A stretch of DNA of 64,000 nt, from positions 248,001-312,000 of the forward strand of contig NZ_PXYA01000002.1 of the NCBI RefSeq assembly GCF_003841405.1, in the 5' to 3' direction. This document shows positions 28,196-36,642 of the stretch, one piece after another (position 1 is the stretch's first letter; every line of letters starts with the position of its first letter). The translations under genes were made by a program, and so were the position numbers. The stretch comes from Tetragenococcus halophilus subsp. halophilus DSM 20339 (GTDB taxonomy: Bacteria; Bacillota; Bacilli; Lactobacillales; Enterococcaceae). The notes under the pieces were generated by a model that saw only the letters and a program-made list of their open reading frames with translations, was not told the origin of the DNA and made no database searches.

Positions 28196-29970
28196 TCCAT
28201 TCCTCCTTTCTCAACAATTTCTTGAACAACCTGTTCAATATCATTATAAATCGTATCTAGTTTATCTAATTCTTCTTCTGAAATGTATTTACTACGAGCA
28301 ATACGCTCACGTATTTGCGTTGTGCCTTCCATCAATTCACTATAATAAGCACCTAGTTGAATCGCTTCTTGGGTTTTCTTATGGAAGTATAAGATATTAC
28401 GCAATAAGCGAAATTGTTTTGTTCGCGATGTAAAGGTGTCAACATCGTCAAAAGCGTTCTGCTGTAAGTAGTCTTGACGTAAAGAACGGGCCGTGTTCAT
28501 GGTAATTCGATCTTTTTGCGACAAGGAATCCACGCCCACTAATTGTACAATTTCATCTAGACGAGACTCTTCTTGTAACAAGGACATCGCCTTATCCACC
28601 ATTTTGGACCACTGACTACCTAATACAGAGTCCATGTATTCTTTTAACTGGTCATCATAAAGGGAGTATGACTCCGTCCAACTGATCGCAGGAAAGTGCC
28701 GTTTTTGTGATAAAGAAGCATCTAGGTCCCAAAACACCTTAACAATACGCAAGGTATTTTGCGTAACAGGTTCAGAAATATCTCCACCAGCTGGAGAAAC
28801 TGCACCGATCGCAGTAATACTTCCTTCACGCTCGCCTTCACTCCCTAATACAGAAAACCTACCCGCACGTTCATAATATTCTGCAATTCGACTACCTAAA
28901 TAAGCAGGGTAGCCTTCATCGCCGGGGATTTCTTGTAAGCGACCGCTCATTTCTCTTAGTGCTTCTGCCCAACGAGAAGTTGAATCCGCCATAATAGCTA
29001 CACTATACCCCATATCTTTATAATATTCTGCAATTGTGATTCCTGTGTAAACAGAGGCTTCACGTGCAGATACGGGCATATTTGAGGTATTGGCGATCAA
29101 TACGGTACGCTGCATAATCGATTCTCCTGTTTTAGGATCAATCAATTCTGGGAATTCATCAATAACGTCTTTCATTTCATTTCCGCGTTCTCCACATCCA
29201 ACATAGACAACGATATCCACATCTGCCCATTTAGCGATTTGGTGTTGTACAATTGTCTTTCCAGCACCAAAAGGACCGGGCACCGCTGCGGTTCCGCCTT
29301 TAGCAACAGGAAAGAAAGTATCGATTACTCTTTGTCCAGTCACCAAGGGTTCACCAGGAGTCATTTTATTTTTAGAAGGACGTGGTGTACGAATAGGCCA
29401 TTTTTGCATCATTGAAAGCTCTTTTTCACCACTGTCAGTTTCTAATACACAAATGGTTTCGGTAATATCAAAATCGCCAGCTTCAATACTTTTGATTGTT
29501 CCTGAAACACCGTTTGGCACCATGATACGATGTTCGACCGCTTTTGATTCTTCTACTGTGCCAATGATATCGCCAGGACCTACCTGTGTATCCTCTGTTT
29601 GTTTAGGTACAAATGTCCATTTTTTCTCACGATCAAGCGGGTTAATTTCTGCCCCTCTTTCTAAAAAGTCACTATTTGTTTGTTTCATAAAGGTATCCAA
29701 AGGTCGTTGAATTCCATCAAACATTTGACTTAAAAGACCTGGCACTAATTCTACAGATAAAGGAGCGCCCGTTGTCTCTACTGGTTCACCTGGTCCTATA
29801 CCAGCAGTTTCTTCATATACTTGGATAGAAGCAACACCATTATCTAGTTCAATAATATCTCCGATTAACCCTTTTTCACTTACTTTGCAGACTTCATTAA
29901 TTTTAGCACCTTGTAATCCGCTAGCAGTAACTAAAGGCCCGGAAACTTTTGTAATTGTTCCTACTGCCAA
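28192..29970 (-). CDS. ntpA: V-type Na+-ATPase catalytic subunit A
   Basis: This is the ATP-hydrolysing subunit. The 592-residue protein has the P-loop GPFGAGKT, the GERGNEM motif, [31 protein letters not shown] and the long A-specific insertion (~110-190). It precedes ntpB with translational overlap. No inteins or frameshifts. Confidence 0.98.
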   Translation of the reverse strand: MAVGTITKVSGPLVTASGLQGAKINEVCKVSEKGLIGDIIELDNGVASIQVYEETAGIGPGEPVETTGAPLSVELVPGLLSQMFDGIQRPLDTFMKQTNSDFLERGAEINPLDREKKWTFVPKQTEDTQVGPGDIIGTVEESKAVEHRIMVPNGVSGTIKSIEAGDFDITETICVLETDSGEKELSMMQKWPIRTPRPSKNKMTPGEPLVTGQRVIDTFFPVAKGGTAAVPGPFGAGKTIVQHQIAKWADVDIVVYVGCGERGNEMKDVIDEFPELIDPKTGESIMQRTVLIANTSNMPVSAREASVYTGITIAEYYKDMGYSVAIMADSTSRWAEALREMSGRLQEIPGDEGYPAYLGSRIAEYYERAGRFSVLGSEGEREGSITAIGAVSPAGGDISEPVTQNTLRIVKVFWDLDASLSQKRHFPAISWTESYSLYDDQLKEYMDSVLGSQWSKMVDKAMSLLQEESRLDEIVQLVGVDSLSQKDRITMNTARSLRQDYLQQNAFDDVDTFTSRTKQFRLLRNILYFHKKTQEAIQLGAYYSELMEGTTQIRERIARSKYISEEELDKLDTIYNDIEQVVQEIVEKGGMD

Positions 29971-30003
29971 AAAATCTCCTCCTGCCTAACTGCAAATTGT
30001 TGT

Positions 30004-30321
30004 TTAATCATCATCTAAAATATTCATTCCAATCGCTTTTTCTACATTTTTATGAATACGATCCATACCAATATTCAAGTTCCCGGTACTACTTGGTATC
30101 GGAATAATTGCTGGCGTTGGTTGTCCATCATATTGAGCAATGGTTTCTTCTAGCTGCTGAGCAACACGTTCAGTAATAAAGATAACGCCATAATCCTCTG
30201 CCATTGCTTCAATTTGTTGCCTTGCTTCATCTAAGTCTGTCACAGGAAAGACGTCGATCCCCAAGCCCTTAAAAGGTAAGATCGAGTCCTTTCCGCCCAT
30301 CATTCCTATTTTTTTATACAT
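30004..30321 (-). CDS. ntpG: V-type Na+-ATPase subunit F (NtpG)
   Basis: This small stalk subunit binds D and affects coupling. The ATG at 30321 (MYKKIGMMGGKDSILPFKGLG) is chosen, giving 105 residues as in Enterococcus NtpG; the longer in-frame ORF from 30381 lies inside ntpC. It overlaps the ntpC end by 8 bp. Motifs GLGIDVFPV and VIFITERVAQQL are typical. Confidence 0.93.
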   Translation of the reverse strand: MYKKIGMMGGKDSILPFKGLGIDVFPVTDLDEARQQIEAMAEDYGVIFITERVAQQLEETIAQYDGQPTPAIIPIPSSTGNLNIGMDRIHKNVEKAIGMNILDDD

Positions 30322-31315
30322 AACTTTCACGCACCCGACTTCGAAGTGTTTCTTCTGGGATTTTATTAATTTTACCCACAAGGATCATCCGTAAATTTCT
30401 AACTTCAACTTCTTTTGCAAAAAGATATCCCAAAATAGCTTGTGGACCAAAAGGCACCATTTTTTCTTCCTTTAAACGACGCATCAAAAAATTATCTCTA
30501 TTTAAATCTAGTTGTGTTAATTTTTTTTCTTCCATAATTTGATCATAACTATCCACTAACAAATCCATATAATTTGTTTCTTCCATATAGCTCATAAAAT
30601 TTTCAAGTGAGACGTTAATTTCATCTACCATTTCTTTAGGGCTCAAAGTACCACCCTTTTGTAAAACAGCATTTATAAAACCTTGTTTTTGTCCCATCAA
30701 ATAACTTCTAAGTATGGTTGTAATATTGAACACATCAATATTTCTTTGGATCAATCGCTCGATATTGGTATCATTTTCGCTGCGGCTAAGCTTAATCATA
30801 TGATCCCAATAATAGTTATCAAAGATAATATCAACAGCTTGAATCTCTTCATAATCTTCCATATATTGAAAAACAGCTTGTATGCACTGATTCATTATAG
30901 GATCTACTTGCTTACTTTGTCGTAAATTCACCAGATTTTTTAAAGTCGACAAGGGAGTTGTTCCCATCGGCACTAGAAATTCAGAAAAATCTTCTTGTGT
31001 ATATTCCTGTTTAACCAAGACTTTTAAGTTTTGATAATCATATTGCAAAGCAATTAAATCAACGATGCTTTTGACCGGCGTAATACTGTAAACTAAATCA
31101 AAGGTCCGCTTCTTTTCAGCTATGAGGACTTCTTCAAAATCACGAACTTCATTATCATCTTCAATAAAGTCGCCATAAGTTGTTTCTTGTAAAATTGAAT
31201 ACGCATCTTCAGCTTCGGAGGCAGCCAGCATCCGGTCCAATGTGTTTTGTGTCAGTAACCGGCTCTCATAAGTCCGAATTCTAACATTAGCGGTGCTAAA
31301 TTGAATATCGTCCAT
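30314..31315 (-). CDS. ntpC: V-type Na+-ATPase subunit C (NtpC)
   Basis: NtpC connects the rotor stalk to the membrane ring (the d-subunit family). The 333-residue all-helical protein contains the family's N-terminal RIRTYESRLL and late LMRRLKEEKMVPFGPQAILGYLFAKEVEVRNLRMIL. It is placed as in E. hirae between ntpE and ntpG. Confidence 0.95.
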   Translation of the reverse strand: MDDIQFSTANVRIRTYESRLLTQNTLDRMLAASEAEDAYSILQETTYGDFIEDDNEVRDFEEVLIAEKKRTFDLVYSITPVKSIVDLIALQYDYQNLKVLVKQEYTQEDFSEFLVPMGTTPLSTLKNLVNLRQSKQVDPIMNQCIQAVFQYMEDYEEIQAVDIIFDNYYWDHMIKLSRSENDTNIERLIQRNIDVFNITTILRSYLMGQKQGFINAVLQKGGTLSPKEMVDEINVSLENFMSYMEETNYMDLLVDSYDQIMEEKKLTQLDLNRDNFLMRRLKEEKMVPFGPQAILGYLFAKEVEVRNLRMILVGKINKIPEETLRSRVRESYV

Positions 31316-31326
31316 TTTGACACCTC

Positions 31327-31923
31327 TTATTCTCCATCAAATATCAAGTTTAACAATTCGCTGCTTAGCTCTTCTTCAGATGTGCCTAACATTGCTTCAA
31401 AAGTAAAGTTATATTCGATTTCTCCTTGTCGTAACAAAAAACCGCTACGTTTCGGAATTGTACGTTCTGCTATTGATAAATTCATCTGAGATGAGGTCGC
31501 TTTTTGCCAAACCTTTTTGTTTTCTTCTGTTGCATATTTTGTACTATTTTGACCTACAACCATTTCAACATCGCCGCTAAGTTGTACTTGCTCGAGCTGA
31601 GTCCTTACAAATTGGTTAAAGTCTTCTGCAGACATTTCTTTCATTTTTTTTAAACTTTCAGCAAAAAGATCTTTAAGTAATTGCTGTCTTGCAGCTAATA
31701 AGCGGCTACGAGCTTTTACATGAATATCTGATACTTTCAAACTCAACTCTGTACGACGTTGTTTTTCAAATTGTTCTACATTTTCTTCTAATTGTTGTTC
31801 AATTTGTTTTTTTCTATTTTGTTCATTTTTTTCTATATCTCTTTGCGCTTTTTTAATATACTGCTTTTGCTTTTTTTGTGCATCTTGGGTAATTTTATCT
31901 GTTAGATTTGTGATATCAGACAT
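31327..31923 (-). CDS. ntpE: V-type Na+-ATPase subunit E (NtpE)
   Basis: This peripheral stalk subunit pairs with NtpF. The 198-residue chain has a long N-terminal K/E/Q-rich coiled coil (~1-100) and a globular C-terminal part that binds the head. It is 11 bp downstream of ntpK. Confidence 0.93.
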   Translation of the reverse strand: MSDITNLTDKITQDAQKKQKQYIKKAQRDIEKNEQNRKKQIEQQLEENVEQFEKQRRTELSLKVSDIHVKARSRLLAARQQLLKDLFAESLKKMKEMSAEDFNQFVRTQLEQVQLSGDVEMVVGQNSTKYATEENKKVWQKATSSQMNLSIAERTIPKRSGFLLRQGEIEYNFTFEAMLGTSEEELSSELLNLIFDGE

Positions 31924-31933
31924 TTCATACCTC

Positions 31934-32407
31934 CTAGTTCATTACAAGCAAGAAGGAAATAACAAAGCCTAAGATCCCATATGTTTCCATCATTGCTACA
32001 TAAACAATTCCTTTTGTCACGTGTTCTGGTTTTTTAGCCAAAATTTGCATCGCTGCTGCAGCTGCACGACCTTGCCATCTTCCGGCCCAAATTGCAGTAA
32101 ATGCAATAGGTAAAGAAGCAATTAATAAATACAAGCCATCTTGCATTGCCATATCACCAGAAATTTGTAAAAAGATCATAAATGAAATAACAAAGCCATA
32201 TAAACCTTGTGTTGCTGATAATAGCTCTAAAATCAAAGCTTGTCCGAACTTCTCAGGTTGTTCAGCTGTCAATCCAGCTGCGGATTCAGCTGTTATCCCA
32301 ATACCAATTGTGGAACCAATACCCCCACAGATTGTCGCAATTGCGATCCCTAAGGCCGCAAAAAGAATGCCACCATTTTCATAAAAGAATGTTATCCAAT
32401 TTTCCAT
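31934..32407 (-). CDS. ntpK: V-type Na+-ATPase rotor ring subunit K with conserved sodium ligands
   Basis: The 157-residue proteolipid has four membrane helices (two fused hairpins). Aligned by eye to E. hirae NtpK, the sodium-binding residues are retained: L63, T66, Q67 (in LLSATQGLYGF), Q112 (GRWQG) and the ion-carrying E141 (MMETYGILGF). This supports Na+ rather than H+ transport. The helix 1-2 loop QPEKFGQALIL and helix 3-4 loop AKKPEHVTKGI are well conserved. Confidence 0.96.
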   Translation of the reverse strand: MENWITFFYENGGILFAALGIAIATICGGIGSTIGIGITAESAAGLTAEQPEKFGQALILELLSATQGLYGFVISFMIFLQISGDMAMQDGLYLLIASLPIAFTAIWAGRWQGRAAAAAMQILAKKPEHVTKGIVYVAMMETYGILGFVISFLLVMN

Positions 32408-32410
32408 TTT

Positions 32411-34396
32411 CTATTCTTCCCCCTGCTGTTGTTTTTGTTCTGAGACCACTTGAACATAGGACTCATTTGACTTAAATGGCTTGAATGCGCGTCCGCCGCC
32501 TGTATAAAATTTATTGAAAAATTCTAGGTATTGCAAGCGAATACCATGTACATAAGCACTCAAATAACTCAAGAAAATGTTCAAGCCGTGTAATACAATA
32601 AATAGCACAATACCGATAGTAAACTTCGCTGGTGTTGGTAAGTAGCTTAAAATTAAATTAAAAGCTGCACCAATACTACCTCCAGCAACGCCTAGTGCCA
32701 TCAAACGTGTGTAACTGATTAAATCACTTAGATAATTGGTAATATCCATAACTGAATACAAGCTTGATCCTATTTTACCAATAATTGTATTGCCGTCTAA
32801 GCTACCGCCAATAACAACCAACACTAAACTGATAATCAGGCAAGCAATGCCAACTGATTGCAAATTTGTCTCTGGAACAAGTAGCATTCCAGCCGCAATC
32901 ATAGCCGCACTTACTAGAAAGAGCATCCAAGAGCCTGCTTGTAGTAAAGCTTTTAGCTTTTCACTTTCTCGGCGCCATAATAGATAAAATTTCAGTCCTA
33001 ATCCAAACATAATCTGAATAAATCCGAAAATCATGGACATCACAAGAATTTCTGTAATATCTGAATCAGTGGATAATAATTGAAAAGAAAATTGCTTACC
33101 AAATATATTGCCGTAAACCAAGCCCCACATCATTGTTGGCACCGCACAAATTTGAAACATATTGATATTTTGTTTCATACCTTCTTTAAAATGCAAAAAA
33201 TATTTTGCCAAGGCACTGGCTACAAATAAAAGTAGGCCATAACCAAAGTCAGCAACCATTAGTCCAAATGCTAATGCGTAAAAAGGCATCATAAAAGGCG
33301 TAGGATCTATTTCCCAGTATTGCGGTAAGCTATACATTTCAACTAGAGCTTCAAAAGGCTTAATGAGCTTGTGATTTTTCAGCAATACAGGCGTATTGCT
33401 GTATTCCTCTTCTTTTACCTCAGCAAATTCTAAGAAGTAGTCCTTACCGACTACTTGTCGGATTTGTCTATCTAATTCTTCTGTTTGTCTTGCTGGTACC
33501 CAGCCTGATAGGCCCATTGTATATTCTGATTGTAATAAATACTGATTAGAGTGAACTCGCACAAATAAACTATCCAAATACTCTGCGACCAACCCTAAAT
33601 CCTTATAATTATTTTTTTGCACTTTTAGCCGCGCTTTAATAGATCTTTCTTCCTCTACTAATTGATGTAATTTTTCTTTGACTTGTCTTAAAGCCTCAGC
33701 CGGTTTATCCTCATAAGGATATTCATATTCTTGAAAACCAGCGTCACTTAGTGTAGTTTGGACTTCTTCTTGATTTTCTCGTAGAAAAAGAAGCAAAAGA
33801 TAAGATGTTGTTGATGATTGATGTATTATTTCAAGGTAAGCGTTTTGTAGTTGTTCTTTTCCCATCTCTTTTTTTAGCTGATTTATTTCAGTATTAGGAA
33901 CCGTACCTAATACACCGATAGTTTCTTTGAACGTAGCTAAAACTGCAGGATGTTCATCAAAGTATTGCCACTTATTTAACTCATCTTCTTGCAAAGATAA
34001 GTCTTGTTTTTCCTGCTCAATGGCACGCAATCGTTTATCTTGTTTCCTTAAATCAGAATAAATATTTTTCCAGTCAAAAGTATGGGCATGCTCAGAAAGT
34101 TGTCTGAGCGTATAATGTCGTAATGGTTTTCGCAAAGCCTGAATCATACTAGGTTTTTCAACATAGGGCGTTAAAAAATCTCTTGCCCATGTTACATTAC
34201 CGATTTGATCTTCAATTTTGTCAGCTTCAGGATGTTCTTGCATCTGACTAAAAAAAGCATTTGCCTGTTTATTAAATTGACTAGCTGAAAACAACTCAAC
34301 TTGTTGAAAATCTTGCAGCTGTTCCATTACGGCATCTTGATTATTGTAAAAAGTAATCAAATTAAACTTTTGCATTTTTTCAATTGCCATATTCAT
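32411..34396 (-). CDS. ntpI: V-type Na+-ATPase subunit I (a subunit)
   Basis: This stator membrane subunit forms the ion half-channels. The 661 residues comprise an N-terminal cytoplasmic coiled-coil arm (~1-330) and a C-terminal domain with 7-8 membrane helices (~335-640). The essential arginine probably lies in DLISYTRLMALGVAGGSIG, by family comparison. The ATG at 34396 overlaps ntpF by 17 bp; an ATG two codons later is also possible. Confidence 0.95.
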   Translation of the reverse strand: MNMAIEKMQKFNLITFYNNQDAVMEQLQDFQQVELFSASQFNKQANAFFSQMQEHPEADKIEDQIGNVTWARDFLTPYVEKPSMIQALRKPLRHYTLRQLSEHAHTFDWKNIYSDLRKQDKRLRAIEQEKQDLSLQEDELNKWQYFDEHPAVLATFKETIGVLGTVPNTEINQLKKEMGKEQLQNAYLEIIHQSSTTSYLLLLFLRENQEEVQTTLSDAGFQEYEYPYEDKPAEALRQVKEKLHQLVEEERSIKARLKVQKNNYKDLGLVAEYLDSLFVRVHSNQYLLQSEYTMGLSGWVPARQTEELDRQIRQVVGKDYFLEFAEVKEEEYSNTPVLLKNHKLIKPFEALVEMYSLPQYWEIDPTPFMMPFYALAFGLMVADFGYGLLLFVASALAKYFLHFKEGMKQNINMFQICAVPTMMWGLVYGNIFGKQFSFQLLSTDSDITEILVMSMIFGFIQIMFGLGLKFYLLWRRESEKLKALLQAGSWMLFLVSAAMIAAGMLLVPETNLQSVGIACLIISLVLVVIGGSLDGNTIIGKIGSSLYSVMDITNYLSDLISYTRLMALGVAGGSIGAAFNLILSYLPTPAKFTIGIVLFIVLHGLNIFLSYLSAYVHGIRLQYLEFFNKFYTGGGRAFKPFKSNESYVQVVSEQKQQQGEE

Positions 34397-34703
34397 TCAC
34401 AACCTTATTTATAATAAGACCAAGCGCTTTTTCTCGCATTTCTGGCGAAATTGTCTGCAATTGTTCGACTTCTTTTTGTGTTTTTTCCATCAAGGGTTCT
34501 TTAATATTACGGAACTCTTCGTCGAACTTTTCACGCAGTTCTTGCTTACGCTTTTCTTCATTTTCATCTTGTTCTTCTTGAAAATGAGCAATCCTTTTAT
34601 CGCTTTCTTCTTGCTCTTTACGCGCTTGTTTTTTTGCTTCATTAAGCAGCTCATCTGCTTGTTCTTCTGCTTTGGCTAATTGTTGGATCGCATCGACACT
34701 CAT
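34380..34703 (-). CDS. ntpF: V-type Na+-ATPase subunit NtpF (peripheral stalk)
   Basis: First gene of the operon. The 107-residue, almost entirely coiled-coil protein (KAEEQADELLNEAKKQARKEQ) forms the peripheral stalk heterodimer with NtpE. AAAGGAGTG precedes the ATG. Only ~37 bp separate it from the terminator of the Rrf2 gene, so a compact promoter or read-through must drive the operon. No strong -10/-35 pair is obvious there. Confidence 0.9.
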   Translation of the reverse strand: MSVDAIQQLAKAEEQADELLNEAKKQARKEQEESDKRIAHFQEEQDENEEKRKQELREKFDEEFRNIKEPLMEKTQKEVEQLQTISPEMREKALGLIINKVVNEYGN

Positions 34704-34740
34704 TTGTCACACTCCTTTTCGTAGTTTAGACAAAGTCCTA

Positions 34741-34765
34741 AAAAATCCTCTATTTATTAAGAGGA
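34741..34765 (-). terminator. Terminator between the Rrf2 regulator gene and the V-ATPase operon
   Basis: On the minus strand ATCCTCT (34759-34765 side) pairs with AGAGGAT and is followed by T5. Partial read-through would link the regulator and the ATPase genes. Confidence 0.75.
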
Positions 34766-34779
34766 TACCGAAATAGTCT

Positions 34780-35196
34780 TTATTGCATTAATTTAACCAA
34801 AGGATAATCTGCCAGTTTATTTAAAAATGATTGCTCACTTTCATTAAAGAGTCCAAACATATTGTCCTCAACTTTTTTGGACTCATCATAAGATGAAAAA
34901 ACTTGACCAGCTAAATTTCGCAACTGCACACAAGAATTTTTTCCTTCAATAGCATAATAAACGTCGATCATAAAAATATTCTCGATTGGTTTTGCTAACT
35001 TAAATCCTCCGCCCTTACTTGAGGTTGAGTTAACGACACCGCCTAGAACCAATTTACGCAATATTTTTTTCAGATAAGAATCTGAGACGCCTAATTGTTT
35101 ACTGATCCGATAACTTTTTACAGGATTATCTCCTTCTTTTTTCGCTAATATAAGAAGAACATATACTGCTTCTTCTAGACTTCTTTTTAACCTCAT
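34780..35196 (-). CDS. Rrf2-family transcriptional regulator
   Basis: The 138-residue regulator has an N-terminal winged helix (RLKRSLEEAVYVLLILA...YRISKQLGVSDSYLKKILRKLVLGGVVNS). Only one cysteine (in GKNSCVQL) is found where Fe-S Rrf2 members have three, so an Fe-S cluster is unlikely. The ATG at 35196 is chosen because AAAGGAG lies 8 nt upstream; ORF extensions to 35319 have no ribosome binding site. It precedes the V-ATPase operon on the same strand. Control of that operon is possible but unproven. Confidence 0.82.
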   Translation of the reverse strand: MRLKRSLEEAVYVLLILAKKEGDNPVKSYRISKQLGVSDSYLKKILRKLVLGGVVNSTSSKGGGFKLAKPIENIFMIDVYYAIEGKNSCVQLRNLAGQVFSSYDESKKVEDNMFGLFNESEQSFLNKLADYPLVKLMQ

Positions 35197-35236
35197 GACC
35201 ATTTCTCCTTTGAAGGACAAATAATATCCATAAATA

Positions 35237-35265
35237 ATCTTACCAAAAAAAAATAACATCATCAA
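35237..35265 (-). promoter_or_regulatory. Promoter of the Rrf2 regulator gene
   Basis: On the minus strand TTGATG (35260-35265), a 17-bp spacer and TAAGAT (35237-35242) lie about 40 bp before the start codon. Confidence 0.55.
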
Positions 35266-35330
35266 GCAAAGTACCAGGTATTCCAATTTTTTACACACTT
35301 GTGAAATTATGATGAACAAAACTTTTAGAT

Positions 35331-35364
35331 AAAAAAAGAAAGTCTACCACAAAAGTAAACTTTC
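35331..35364 (-). terminator. mgtC-like gene terminator
   Basis: On the minus strand GAAAGTTTAC (35355-35364) pairs with GTAGACTTTC (35338-35347), one mismatch, followed by T7. Confidence 0.8.
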
Positions 35365-35407
35365 CCTTTTCTTAAGATTGATCGTTTTTTTATAAGAAGT
35401 TAGTTGA

Positions 35408-36112
35408 TTATACACTGATTAATTGAACACGAACCATATTTTCATGCATAGATAAATCCTCTACCACTGTTTGGTAAGATAACGAACGCGGTAGTTCAAC
35501 AGTATAAACGTTGGTATAGACACGACTTTCTCCTCTTTTTTTCACTTCAAAATCAACATCTTTTACTTCAATATCTTTTTCTTCAAAGTAATCCGTTATA
35601 AACTCTTTTGTCGTTGTCTTATGTACAAAACTAATCTCAATTTTCTTCAAAGTCGGGATATTAATCACACGTTTTAATACAGTTAAAACAATCATAATCA
35701 TCACAAAACTCACGATTGCAATACGATAGTTCCCCATACCAATCGCCAAACCTAAGCCCGCCACTGTCCATAGTGAAGCAGCGGTTGTCAAACCACGGAC
35801 GACTTGTTTAGTAACAACAATAGTCCCGGCGCCTAAAAAGCCAATACCACTAACAACTTGGGCAATCAAACGAGCTTCATCCGCGCGAATGACTCCAGAA
35901 AAGTCGGGGTTATCTCTGGCAATTTCTAAAGCAGTATTTGTAATTTCTTTTTGGATCATAGCGATAAGTGCAGCACCAATACAAACTAAAATATGCGTCC
36001 GTATTCCTGCCGGCCTATTTTTAAACTCTCGGTCAAAGCCAATAAACCCCGCAAAAGTACCTGCCAGTAACATACGTAAACAAATTTCATAAATCGATAA
36101 ATCGCCCGTCAT
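35408..36112 (-). CDS. MgtC/SapB family membrane protein
   Basis: The 234-residue protein has four to five membrane helices in the first ~145 residues with the family signature GFDREFKNRPAGIRTHILVCIGAALIA (and GIGFLGAGTI). A C-terminal cytoplasmic ACT-like domain (~155-234) follows. MgtC proteins act in Mg2+ limitation, ATPase regulation and stress survival; the direct activity is unresolved. It is a single gene with its own terminator and GGAGG upstream. Confidence 0.9.
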   Translation of the reverse strand: MTGDLSIYEICLRMLLAGTFAGFIGFDREFKNRPAGIRTHILVCIGAALIAMIQKEITNTALEIARDNPDFSGVIRADEARLIAQVVSGIGFLGAGTIVVTKQVVRGLTTAASLWTVAGLGLAIGMGNYRIAIVSFVMIMIVLTVLKRVINIPTLKKIEISFVHKTTTKEFITDYFEEKDIEVKDVDFEVKKRGESRVYTNVYTVELPRSLSYQTVVEDLSMHENMVRVQLISV

Positions 36113-36135
36113 CAGTCCACCTCCTTGTGTAATTT

Positions 36136-36169
36136 AAAAAATCCGAATGCCCATTAGAACCATTCGGAT
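36136..36169 (-). terminator. Terminator of the rhodanese-like gene
   Basis: On the minus strand ATCCGAATG pairs with CATTCGGAT, then T5-T6, just after the stop at 36181. Confidence 0.88.
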
Positions 36170-36180
36170 CTCCTAAATAT

Positions 36181-36489
36181 TCAACTATTATTAAGATTTT
36201 GCCAAGCATTCAAACCACCTTGAATGTTTACAACATCATAGCCTAAACTTGCTAAGTAATCACAAGCACGAACTGTTCGTACACCAGCTTTGCTGATGAC
36301 ATAATAAGTTAAATCTTTACGCAAATTTTCGGCTTCAGTCACAAATTCACCAATAGGTAAATTCATTGCACCTTCAATATGATACTTCTCAAAATCTTCT
36401 GTTTCCTGTACATCTAATATGGTAATCGCTTCATTTTGCAATATCTCTTTTAACTCCTTCACAGTAATGGAAGGATACATAAGATCCAT
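36181..36489 (-). CDS. Rhodanese-like domain protein lacking the catalytic cysteine
   Basis: The 102-residue single-domain rhodanese has ITILDVQETEDFEKYHIEGAMNLP and the C-terminal GYDVVNIQGGLNAW. At the active-site position the usual cysteine (Cys-x-x-Gly-x-R) is serine: YYVISKAGVRT, S66. It probably cannot carry persulfide and may be a regulatory or binding module. Start codon ATG at 36489 with AGGGGC upstream. Monocistronic. Confidence 0.85.
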   Translation of the reverse strand: MDLMYPSITVKELKEILQNEAITILDVQETEDFEKYHIEGAMNLPIGEFVTEAENLRKDLTYYVISKAGVRTVRACDYLASLGYDVVNIQGGLNAWQNLNNS

Positions 36490-36642
36490 AACAAACGCCC
36501 CTTTACTTCTTCACTTTTGATATTAGTTGAATTCTCAACGTTTGTCAAAAATTATACGTTTTTGCTTTCATTTTCAGCTGCTACACAAAACGAAGGGGAC
36601 AGGCTGGTTGATTTTCTCAATTTTTTTACATTTAATGTTTGT

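Noticed and set aside
24186-34777. ACCGAAATAG shared by sequences near two terminators (24187 and 34767)
   Set aside because: Short, and the surrounding stems differ; probably coincidence.
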